From CPC320 sp002336405 (GTDB lineage: Bacteria; Pseudomonadota; Alphaproteobacteria; Rhodobacterales; Rhodobacteraceae): a stretch of DNA of 64,000 bases. The position numbers and the translations under genes are program-made. The notes below the pieces were generated by a model. That model searched no databases. It saw only the letters and a program-made list of their open reading frames with translations, and was not told where the DNA came from. The stretch covers positions 10,052 to 74,051 of the forward strand of contig CASIAN010000042.1 in assembly GCA_949372595.1 (NCBI GenBank), written 5' to 3'. Positions 53,806-61,128 of the stretch are shown one piece after another; positions within the stretch are counted from its first letter, which is position 1, and every line of letters begins with the position of its first letter.

Positions 53806-54978
53806 TTGAGACAGGTTGTTATTGCAGGTGCTGCGCGCACCCCGATGGGTGGGTTTCAGGGAGTGTTTCAGGATGTCACGGCGGCGTCGCTTGGGGGGGT
53901 TGCCCTCAAGGCAGCGTTGCAGGATGCGCGATGCACAGCCGTAGATGAAGTCATAATGGGCTGTGTGTTGGGTGCTGGACAGGGTCAGGCACCGGCGCGA
54001 CAAGCGGGATTCGCAGCCGGGTTGAACAAAGATGTGCCTGCCACAACATTAAACAAAATGTGTGGGTCGGGGATGAAGGCTGCGATGATTGCCCATGATC
54101 AAATCGCCTTGGGTCAATCTGATCTGATTGCCGCAGGCGGTATGGAAAGCATGTCAAATGCGCCGTATCTTCTGCCTAAAATGCGTGGTGGGGCGCGCAT
54201 CGGGCATGGGCAGGTGATCGACCATATGTTTCTTGATGGGTTGGAGGATGCTTATGAAAAAGGTCGCTTGATGGGCAGCTTTGCCGAGGATTGTGCGCAA
54301 AAGTTCCAACTCACCCGGGAAGCGCAGGATGGATATGCGTTGGAGTCTCTCAGTAAGGCTCTATTAGCCCAAGACAGCGGTGCTTTTGCAAATGAGATCA
54401 CCCCTGTCACCGTTCCGACCCGTGGTGGTGACTTGGTGTTGGATATCGATGAACAACCCGGTACGGCGCGACCTGAAAAAATTCCCTATCTCAAACCGGC
54501 GTTTCGTGATGGTGGCACGGTGACGCCGGCCAATGCTTCTTCCATTTCAGACGGGGCGGCGGCCTTGGTTCTGGCCGGCGCGGATCACGCCCACGCCGCG
54601 GGCTTAAATATTCGGGCGCGTATTCTGGGCCATAGCAGTCATGCGCAGGCACCGGAATGGTTTTCGACGGCGCCGATCCCCGCAGTGCAAAAGCTGCTGG
54701 CGCGGATCGGTTGGGACGCCAGCGATGTTGATCTCTGGGAAGTGAACGAGGCTTTTGCCGTGGTGCCGATGGTGTTCATGCATGAGTTTGGCTTGTCGCG
54801 CGACTGTGTCAATGTCAATGGTGGCGCCTGCGCTTTGGGGCATCCGATCGGTGCTTCGGGTGCACGCATCCTTGTGACCTTGCTGAATGCGTTGGAAACT
54901 CGCGGCTTGAAGCGCGGTGTGGCGGCCATTTGTATTGGCGGGGGCGAGGGCACCGCCATGGCGATTGAGCGGGTCTAA
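53806..54978 (+). CDS. Acetyl-CoA C-acetyltransferase (thiolase)
   Basis: Thiolase of 390 aa that joins or splits acetyl-CoA units. The start is a TTG at 53806 (LRQVVIAGAARTP), with GGGAG seven bases upstream; no ATG is available nearby. Catalytic residues are Cys86 in NKMCGSGM, His346 in ALGHPIGASGAR and Cys376 in AICIGGGEG. The length is that of PhaA/AtoB-type enzymes. No reductase or synthase gene for polyhydroxybutyrate is adjacent, so the exact pathway is open. Confidence 0.92.
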   Translation: MRQVVIAGAARTPMGGFQGVFQDVTAASLGGVALKAALQDARCTAVDEVIMGCVLGAGQGQAPARQAGFAAGLNKDVPATTLNKMCGSGMKAAMIAHDQIALGQSDLIAAGGMESMSNAPYLLPKMRGGARIGHGQVIDHMFLDGLEDAYEKGRLMGSFAEDCAQKFQLTREAQDGYALESLSKALLAQDSGAFANEITPVTVPTRGGDLVLDIDEQPGTARPEKIPYLKPAFRDGGTVTPANASSISDGAAALVLAGADHAHAAGLNIRARILGHSSHAQAPEWFSTAPIPAVQKLLARIGWDASDVDLWEVNEAFAVVPMVFMHEFGLSRDCVNVNGGACALGHPIGASGARILVTLLNALETRGLKRGVAAICIGGGEGTAMAIERV

Positions 54979-54982
54979 CAAG

Positions 54983-55456
54983 ATGATGGAGTATGCGCTG
55001 CTGGCCAAAACCATTGCGGCACTAACCGAGGGTGAAACGGATCCCATTGCGCTGATGGCGACGGTGGCCTGCGAGGTGCATTTTTCAGACACGCGATTTG
55101 ACTGGACTGGTTTTTACCGAGTTGTCGCCCCCGAGGTGATGAAAATTGGACCTTATCAGGGGGGGCATGGCTGCCTTGTGATCCCCTTTTGGCGCGGTGT
55201 CTGTGGCGCTGCGGCGCGCAGTGGCGAAATTCAATGTGTGTCGGATGTGACCGCTTTTAAAGATCATATCGCCTGCGACAGTCGCACCCAGTCAGAGCTG
55301 GTGTTACCGGTCTATGTGGGATCCGGTGCCCTATTGGGGGTGTTTGATATCGATAGCCACCAGCGGGATGCCTTTGACTGCCGTGATGCCGAGGCCTTGC
55401 AGGATATTCTGGCAAAGACGTTTTCACAGGTGCGTGATACCCCGCTTTCAGGTTGA
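54983..55456 (+). CDS. msrC: Free methionine-(R)-sulfoxide reductase (GAF domain)
   Basis: GAF-fold enzyme of 157 aa reducing free methionine-R-sulfoxide. Three cysteines match the fRMsr set: Cys64, Cys74 and Cys98, in GHGCLVIP, GVCGAAA and HIACDSRTQSE, corresponding to Escherichia coli Cys84, Cys94 and Cys118. Start at the ATG at 54983, four bases after the thiolase stop, so the two are likely co-transcribed. Confidence 0.93.
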   Translation: MMEYALLAKTIAALTEGETDPIALMATVACEVHFSDTRFDWTGFYRVVAPEVMKIGPYQGGHGCLVIPFWRGVCGAAARSGEIQCVSDVTAFKDHIACDSRTQSELVLPVYVGSGALLGVFDIDSHQRDAFDCRDAEALQDILAKTFSQVRDTPLSG

Positions 55457-55479
55457 TGAAAAATACTAGTAAATTTTCA
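55457..55479. promoter_or_regulatory. Operator-like palindrome 1 (TGAAAA-N11-TTTTCA)
   Basis: TGAAAA at 55457-55462 and TTTTCA at 55474-55479, an 11-base gap. It starts at the base after the preceding stop codon and lies about 60 bases upstream of the XRE-cupin gene. Confidence 0.6.
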
Positions 55480-55493
55480 CGAAGCAGGTATAA

Positions 55494-55518
55494 ATGAAAA
55501 AAGGATCATTTTTTTCAT
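55494..55518. promoter_or_regulatory. Operator-like palindrome 2 (TGAAAA-N11-TTTTCA)
   Basis: A perfect 9-bp inverted repeat, ATGAAAAAA / TTTTTTCAT, spacer 7. The core TGAAAA-N11-TTTTCA (55495-55517) has the same layout as palindrome 1, 38 bp away. It ends ten bases before the GTG start of the regulator, so binding would block transcription or ribosome access. Confidence 0.65.
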
Positions 55519-55527
55519 GGAGAAGCC

Positions 55528-56100
55528 GTGCTACACAGCTTAGTATCTGCGGGTGAAACGCTTGGCGCGGATTTGCGAGCCCTGCGCAAAGCCCGCGGGC
55601 TGACACTAAGTGACCTTGCGACCGCTTTGGGGCGCTCGGTGGGCTGGCTCAGTCAGGTCGAGCGAGATTTGTCACAACCCTCAATCAGTGACTTGCGGCA
55701 ATTGGCAGCCACTTTAGAGGTTTCTGTGTCCATGCTGTTTGGGCAGGCCCATGCGGCACCACAGGAGGCGGGGTATATTGTCCGTCAAGGTGCGCGGCGC
55801 CCCATCGGGGACAAAGCGTCGGGATTGGTCGAAGAATTACTATCACCAGATTTGACCGACGATTTTGAGATGGTGCATTCGACCTTTGCCCCACACAGCC
55901 ATAGTGGTGGCGTTGTCACACGCCCAACCCAAGAGGTTGGCTATATTCTGTCGGGTCAATTAGATCTGGTGATTGCCGGGCGGGACTTTACCGTGCGGCC
56001 GGGCGACAGTTTTAGAATTCGCGGCGAAGCGCATGAGTGGTGCAACCCCTACGACACAGCTGCAGTGGCGATCTGGGTGATCGCCCCGCCGGTGTATTGA
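55528..56100 (+). CDS. XRE-family transcriptional regulator with cupin domain
   Basis: Regulator of 190 aa. Residues 11-65 form a lambda-type helix-turn-helix (LRALRKARGLTLSDLATALG then SVGWLSQVERDLSQPSISDL). Residues 110-185 form a cupin with HSHSGGVV and EVGYILSGQLDLVIAG. The start is a GTG at 55528, GGAGAA eight bases upstream. First gene of the methyl-glycine operon: it precedes a LysE gene by seven bases. Such regulators usually sense a small ligand of the neighbouring pathway. The two upstream palindromes make autoregulation likely. Confidence 0.9.
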   Translation: MLHSLVSAGETLGADLRALRKARGLTLSDLATALGRSVGWLSQVERDLSQPSISDLRQLAATLEVSVSMLFGQAHAAPQEAGYIVRQGARRPIGDKASGLVEELLSPDLTDDFEMVHSTFAPHSHSGGVVTRPTQEVGYILSGQLDLVIAGRDFTVRPGDSFRIRGEAHEWCNPYDTAAVAIWVIAPPVY

Positions 56101-56107
56101 GGTGGTG

Positions 56108-56731
56108 ATGAGTTTTGAGGCATGGATCATATTCGCCAGCTTTTGGACGCTGTTTGTGACCACACCCGGGCCAAACGCTGTGAACTGTATCTCGGTGGCC
56201 ATGGCCAGTGGGTTCCGCGTCTCGTTAATTTGCGTGGCTGCAATTCTGACCCAAGCCAGTCTTTTTCTGGCACTGTCGGCCTTTGGCATAACGGCGTTGA
56301 TTGCTGCGTCGCCTACGGCATTTGTGGCGCTCAAATGGATGGGCGCAGGGTTTTTGATCTATCTTGGAATCCGTGGCTGGCGCACCGCCGGCCAACCACT
56401 GCCCAATGTGGTCCCAGACCCGCGACAGCTGTATTTGCGGGCGTTTATGGTGGCTACGATCAACCCCAAATCAGTGGCAGGCTATCTTGCTGCATTCAGC
56501 CAGTTTATCCAGCCTGACCTGCCCCTGAGCTCCCAGATGTGGGTGATCGTCCCCACCGCTCTGTGCCTGACCACCCTAAGTTATGTGGGGTATTGTGCGT
56601 TGGGGGCTGGTCTTGGACGCTCCGCGCTAAACGCCGTGTTTAACGCCAGTTTACGTCGCATTATGGCGGTTCTTTTTGTAATTTATGGCCTAGTGCTGGG
56701 CACATCTAATTTTTTTTTAAAAGGAGCATAG
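56108..56731 (+). CDS. LysE/RhtB family exporter (first of two)
   Basis: Amino-acid exporter of 207 aa with about six helices. ATG at 56108, GAGGTGG just before. The family motif near the N-terminus is FVTTPGPNAVNC, and the loop MVATINPKSVAGYLAAFSQF matches the GFLTNLLNPK signature. It sits directly after the regulator gene and may export an amine or amino acid made by the downstream enzymes. Confidence 0.9.
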   Translation: MSFEAWIIFASFWTLFVTTPGPNAVNCISVAMASGFRVSLICVAAILTQASLFLALSAFGITALIAASPTAFVALKWMGAGFLIYLGIRGWRTAGQPLPNVVPDPRQLYLRAFMVATINPKSVAGYLAAFSQFIQPDLPLSSQMWVIVPTALCLTTLSYVGYCALGAGLGRSALNAVFNASLRRIMAVLFVIYGLVLGTSNFFLKGA

Positions 56732-56734
56732 ATT

Positions 56735-57120
56735 ATGACGATTACAGGGTCTTGTGAATGCGGCGCGGTGGTGTTTGAATTGTCTGGCAAGCTGCGCGAT
56801 GTTGTTGCGTGCCATTGTGGGCAATGCCGCAAAACCTCGGGCCATTATTGGGCGGCCACTTCGGTGCCGACCCCACAGTTACATCTGCGCCAATCGCAGG
56901 GTTAATGTGGTATCGATCCTCGGATGTGGCGCGGCGCGGGTTCTGCAAGGATTGCGGATCGAGCTTGTTTTATCAACTGGACGATGAGGGGCGCACTTCT
57001 GTTGGTGCCGGTGCGCTGGACGGGGCAACCGGTTTGCGCACCGCCAAACACATCTTTGTGAAAGACAAGGGTGATTATTACGACATTGCCTGCCAAGCCT
57101 CTCAAATAGCGGGGTATTGA
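56735..57120 (+). pseudogene. GFA (glutathione-dependent formaldehyde-activating) family, frameshifted
   Basis: A GFA/CENP-V zinc protein of about 128 codons in two frames. The first (56735 to 56905) has GSCECGAVVFELSG and CHCGQCRKTSGHYWAA and stops at TAA after LRQSQG. The second continues smoothly with GLMWYRSSDVARRGFCKDCG and SSLFYQL to 57120. A single base gained or lost in CAGGGTTAATG (about 56894-56904) explains the break. All Cys ligands are present. AAAAGGAG precedes the ATG. Either a recent mutation or a sequencing error; the reading frame is otherwise clean. Confidence 0.82.
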
Positions 57121-57124
57121 GGTG

Positions 57125-57742
57125 ATGTTTGGTCTGCCACTTGATCCCGTCCTACTGGTGCCATTTATGGCAGCTGGCGTTTTGGTGAACATCACACCGG
57201 GTGCCGATGTCGGTTTTGTGTTGGCGTCGGGTCTGCGCGGGGGCAAGCGTCGCGGCATCGCGGCCGCTTTGGGGATCTCACTGGGCAGTCTGTTGCACAC
57301 CGCGCTGGCCGCGATGGGGGTTGCGGCCCTGCTGCACAGCCACGTCTGGGCCTATGATGCGCTGCGTTATCTGGGGGCTGTCTATCTGGCGGTTCTGGCA
57401 TGGCGTGCGTGGGTTGGGGCTGGCGCGCCGCTGTCGGCCCGCGGGGCAACGGGGATGCGCCGCGCGGTCACCCAAGGGTTTATGACCAATATCCTAAATC
57501 CCAAAGTGGCGTTGTTTATTTTGGCGTTCCTGCCGCAGTTTACCAATCCTGCGGTGGGTCCGGTTTGGCAACAGATGCTGCTGCTTGGGGGGCTGTTTAC
57601 CTGTACGGGTCTGGCTGTCACAATCGCCTACGGGGTGCTGGCGGGATCAGTATCGACGCATCTTCAGCATCATGAAAGAAGACTTGAGAAAATTTCGGCA
57701 GTTGCATTTGGCGGGCTCGCAGCCCGCATGGCTTGGCAATAG
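57125..57742 (+). CDS. LysE family exporter (second of two)
   Basis: Exporter of 205 aa with five to six helices. VLVNITPGADVGFVLASGLR carries the family TPGxD motif; GFMTNILNPKVALFILAFLP is a textbook LysE loop. The ATG at 57125 is four bases after the GFA stop. Closer to the family consensus than the other copy. Confidence 0.9.
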   Translation: MFGLPLDPVLLVPFMAAGVLVNITPGADVGFVLASGLRGGKRRGIAAALGISLGSLLHTALAAMGVAALLHSHVWAYDALRYLGAVYLAVLAWRAWVGAGAPLSARGATGMRRAVTQGFMTNILNPKVALFILAFLPQFTNPAVGPVWQQMLLLGGLFTCTGLAVTIAYGVLAGSVSTHLQHHERRLEKISAVAFGGLAARMAWQ

Positions 57743-57756
57743 GAGGGTTTAAGACC

Positions 57757-60201
57757 ATGGCAGAATTTCCAACAACCGCGCGGGTTGTGATCATCGGAGG
57801 TGGCGCGGTTGGCGCGTCTTGCCTGTACCATCTGGCCAAAGCGGGTTGGGCTGATTGTGTCCTACTCGAGCGCAATGAACTGACTGCCGGCAGCACGTGG
57901 CACGCTGCGGGCAATGTGCCTACTTTCTCGACCTCGTGGTCGGTCATGAATATGCAGCGCTATTCCACCGAACTGTATCGCGGTCTGGGCGCTGCCGTTG
58001 ATTACCCGATGAATTATCACGTCACTGGTTCGATCCGACTGGCGCATTCCAAAGAGCGTATGCAAGAATTTCAGCGCGCCAAGGGCATGGGCAAATCACA
58101 GGGTATGGATTTAGATATTCTTGCGGTAGATGAGATCAAAAATCGCTATCCGTTTATCGAAACCCATGATTTGCACGGCGCGCTGTATGATCCCAATGAT
58201 GGCGATATTGATCCCGCACAGCTGACCCAGGCGCTGGCCAAAGGAGCACGGGATTTGGGGGCAAAAATCCTGCGTTTCACGCCGGCGACAGGGGTGTTGC
58301 GCGACGGGGACGATTGGATCGTGCAGACTGACAAGGGCAATATCCGCTGTGAATTTGTGGTCAATGCTGCCGGGTACTACGCCCAGAGGGTTGGCGAATG
58401 GTTCAAACCCTATGGTGGGCGCACGGTGCCGATGATGGTGATGAGTCACCAGTATATGCTCACCGATGAAATCCCCGAGTTAGAGGCGTGGAGCGCTGAG
58501 AACGGTTGTAAACTGCCCCTGCTGCGCGATGTCGATAGCAGCTATTATCTGCGGCAGGAAAAGCATGGGTTGAACCTTGGTCCTTACGAACGCAACTGCA
58601 AAGCGCATTGGGTAAACCCATCCGACCCGCTGCCCGAAGATTTCAGCTTTCAGCTTTACCCCGACGATCTGGAGCGGCTTGAATGGTACGTTGAAGATGC
58701 GATGGCGCGGATGCCTTTGCTGGGCACCGCAGGCGTCAACAAGGTGATTAATGGACCGATCCCCTATGCGCCCGACGGCATGCCCCTGATCGGCCCGATG
58801 CCGGGCGTTCCCAATGCGTTTGAGGCCTGCGTGTTCACCTTTGGTATTGCACAGGGCGGCGGTGCGGGTAAAGTTTTGGCCGAATGGATCACCGAGGGTC
58901 AGACCGAATGGGATATGTGGTCGTGTGATCCCCGGCGCTATACGGATTACACGAACCAAGAGTACTGCGTGGCCAAGGGCATGGAAGTGTACGGCCATGA
59001 ATACGGTATGCATTTCCCGTGGCATGAATGGCCTGCTGGACGGGACCAAAAACTGTCGCCTGTTCATGACAGGCTTATTGAACTGGGTGGGGTCATGGGT
59101 GCCTATAACGGCTGGGAACGGGCCAATTGGTTTGCCAAGCCTGGCGATGATACCTCGGAAGAAACTACCCAGACATGGAATAGAGCAGGCCCGTGGGAGG
59201 CACGCATCCGTGAGGAATGCGAGGCGGTGCGTGATGCTTGTGGTGTGCTGGATTTGCCGGGGTTCTCGCGGTTTTGGCTGCAGGGAGAGGGCGCAGACAA
59301 CTGGCTGCGTGGCTTTTGTACCGGGGGTATCCCAAAAGTGGGCCGGATGAACCTGATCTATGTTTCAGACACCCGCGGCCGAATTGTGACCGAATTGTCT
59401 TGTATTCGTCTGGCTGAGGATAATTTCGTATTGATCACCGCGGCCAGCGCCCAGTGGCATGATGGCGAACTAATTCGTAAATCGGTGCCCAAAGGCGTGA
59501 ACGTGCGCGAAACCACGACCGAGCGGGACACGCTGGTGGTCACTGGCCCCACCTCGCGCGCAGTGCTGTCTGGGATCACTGACGCCAATCTTGAACAGGG
59601 CTGGCTGACCCATCAGTGGGCGACCGTCGCAGGACAAAAAGCGTTTCTGATCCGCGTGTCATTTGCCGGCGAACTGGGATGGGAAATCCATTCTGAAAAT
59701 GCGGTAATGCCGGCAATTTATGACGCGGTTTTGGCCGCAGGGGCCAAACCGTTTGGCATGTATGCGTTGAATTCGCTGCGGATCGAAAAGGGCTATCGCG
59801 CGTGGAAGGGCGATCTGTCGACCGACTATACCCTGCTCGAGGGTGGGTTGGAGCGGTTTGTCAAACTTGATAAGCCGCAAGATTTCACTGGTAAGGCGGC
59901 GATCCTGAGCGAAAAGCAAACTGGCCGTAAGAAAGCCTTTGCAACCTTGGTGATCGACGCGGGAACTTGTGATGCGCCCTATATGTCGACCCTATGGCAG
60001 GGTGACACATTGGTGGGCGAGACCACATCAGGTGCTTGGGGATACCGGGTCAATGCCTCGGTCGCGCTGGCAATGTTGCGGCCCGATCTCACTCAGCCCG
60101 GAACTGAGCTGGAGATTGAGATCTATGGCGAGCGGCGCCGCGCCGTGGTGCAGCAAGACCAGCCTCTATGGGATTCCGAAAACGAACGGTTGAAAGCATG
60201 A
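57757..60201 (+). CDS. Dimethylglycine/sarcosine dehydrogenase-like flavoprotein (copy 1)
   Basis: Protein of 814 aa: an N-terminal FAD domain (VVIIGGGAVGAS at 9-20), a DAO-type substrate domain and a C-terminal GcvT folate domain (FAGELGWEIHSEN region). The GSTWHAAGN motif places His49 where DMG and sarcosine dehydrogenases attach FAD covalently. The GcvT part would pass the released methyl group to tetrahydrofolate. AGGAGG precedes the ATG at 57757. Its stop overlaps the next gene (ATGA). Which methylated glycine it prefers cannot be told by eye. Confidence 0.88.
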   Translation: MAEFPTTARVVIIGGGAVGASCLYHLAKAGWADCVLLERNELTAGSTWHAAGNVPTFSTSWSVMNMQRYSTELYRGLGAAVDYPMNYHVTGSIRLAHSKERMQEFQRAKGMGKSQGMDLDILAVDEIKNRYPFIETHDLHGALYDPNDGDIDPAQLTQALAKGARDLGAKILRFTPATGVLRDGDDWIVQTDKGNIRCEFVVNAAGYYAQRVGEWFKPYGGRTVPMMVMSHQYMLTDEIPELEAWSAENGCKLPLLRDVDSSYYLRQEKHGLNLGPYERNCKAHWVNPSDPLPEDFSFQLYPDDLERLEWYVEDAMARMPLLGTAGVNKVINGPIPYAPDGMPLIGPMPGVPNAFEACVFTFGIAQGGGAGKVLAEWITEGQTEWDMWSCDPRRYTDYTNQEYCVAKGMEVYGHEYGMHFPWHEWPAGRDQKLSPVHDRLIELGGVMGAYNGWERANWFAKPGDDTSEETTQTWNRAGPWEARIREECEAVRDACGVLDLPGFSRFWLQGEGADNWLRGFCTGGIPKVGRMNLIYVSDTRGRIVTELSCIRLAEDNFVLITAASAQWHDGELIRKSVPKGVNVRETTTERDTLVVTGPTSRAVLSGITDANLEQGWLTHQWATVAGQKAFLIRVSFAGELGWEIHSENAVMPAIYDAVLAAGAKPFGMYALNSLRIEKGYRAWKGDLSTDYTLLEGGLERFVKLDKPQDFTGKAAILSEKQTGRKKAFATLVIDAGTCDAPYMSTLWQGDTLVGETTSGAWGYRVNASVALAMLRPDLTQPGTELEIEIYGERRRAVVQQDQPLWDSENERLKA

Positions 60202-61082
60202 GCGAAATCACTCTCCTAGATGGTGGCATGGGGCAAGAACTGGTTGCCCGTGCTGGCAAGGCCACCGATTTGTGGTCGGTCCAGGCCCTGTTAGACACCC
60301 CTGACATGGTGCGCGCAGTGCATGACAGCTTTTTCAAAGCAGGCGCTGATGTTGCAACCACTAACAGCTATGCAGTTCTGCCTGATCGTTTGACGCCAAA
60401 AGGCCTGACCGACCGCCTGCCTGAGTTGATGGCGCTGGCTTGCCGCTTGGCTTGCGAGGCGCGCGATGCCCATGGTGCGGGATTGGTGGCCGGTGGTCTG
60501 GGGCCGCAGGGGTTTTCTTACCAGCCTGACAAATCTCCTGCGGCGGAACAAGCGGCTGAGATTTATGCGACTTGTGCCCAGTTGCAAGCGCCTTTTGTCG
60601 ATCTGCATATCTTGGAAACCATGTCCTCAGTCGATCAGGCGCGGGGTGGTTTGATGGGGGCAGGTGTGACGGGCAAACCGGTCTGGTTGGCACTAAGCGT
60701 TGATGATACCGATGGCACCAAGCTGCGTTCGGGCGAGGCTTTGTCAGACATTGCGGGGCTGCTTGTTCACTATCAGCCTGACGCAGTGTTGCTGAACTGT
60801 TCGCTGCCCGAGGCGATTGATGCCGCCCTGCCGATTCTTGCGGCAATGGGCCATCGGTTCGGGGCATATGCAAACGGTTTCACCGCCATTGCACCAACAT
60901 TCGATCATATTGGTGCAACCGTGGATGTTTTGCAGGCCCGCACAGATCTGGGCCCGGCGGCCTATGGTGATTTCGCAGATGGCTGGGTCCAACAGGGGGC
61001 GACGATTGTTGGCGGGTGCTGTGAAATTGGGCCTGCGCATATTAGTGAGCTGCGCCGACGGTTTGATCTGTTGGCGGCGTAA
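60198..61082 (+). CDS. Homocysteine S-methyltransferase / BHMT-like
   Basis: Zinc enzyme of 294 aa that transfers a methyl group to homocysteine. The three zinc cysteines are Cys201 (LLNCSLPEA) and Cys274-Cys275 (GGCCEIG). LLDGGMGQELV at the N-terminus is the family opening. The ATG overlaps the previous stop, so it is coupled to the flavoprotein. Between two demethylating dehydrogenases, betaine or S-methylmethionine are plausible methyl donors; betaine would yield the dimethylglycine those enzymes use. Confidence 0.9.
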   Translation: MSEITLLDGGMGQELVARAGKATDLWSVQALLDTPDMVRAVHDSFFKAGADVATTNSYAVLPDRLTPKGLTDRLPELMALACRLACEARDAHGAGLVAGGLGPQGFSYQPDKSPAAEQAAEIYATCAQLQAPFVDLHILETMSSVDQARGGLMGAGVTGKPVWLALSVDDTDGTKLRSGEALSDIAGLLVHYQPDAVLLNCSLPEAIDAALPILAAMGHRFGAYANGFTAIAPTFDHIGATVDVLQARTDLGPAAYGDFADGWVQQGATIVGGCCEIGPAHISELRRRFDLLAA

Positions 61083-61128
61083 TCTGTTGTTTTGTTTTGA
61101 ATGATCCGAACAAAAAGGGGTTTTGACT

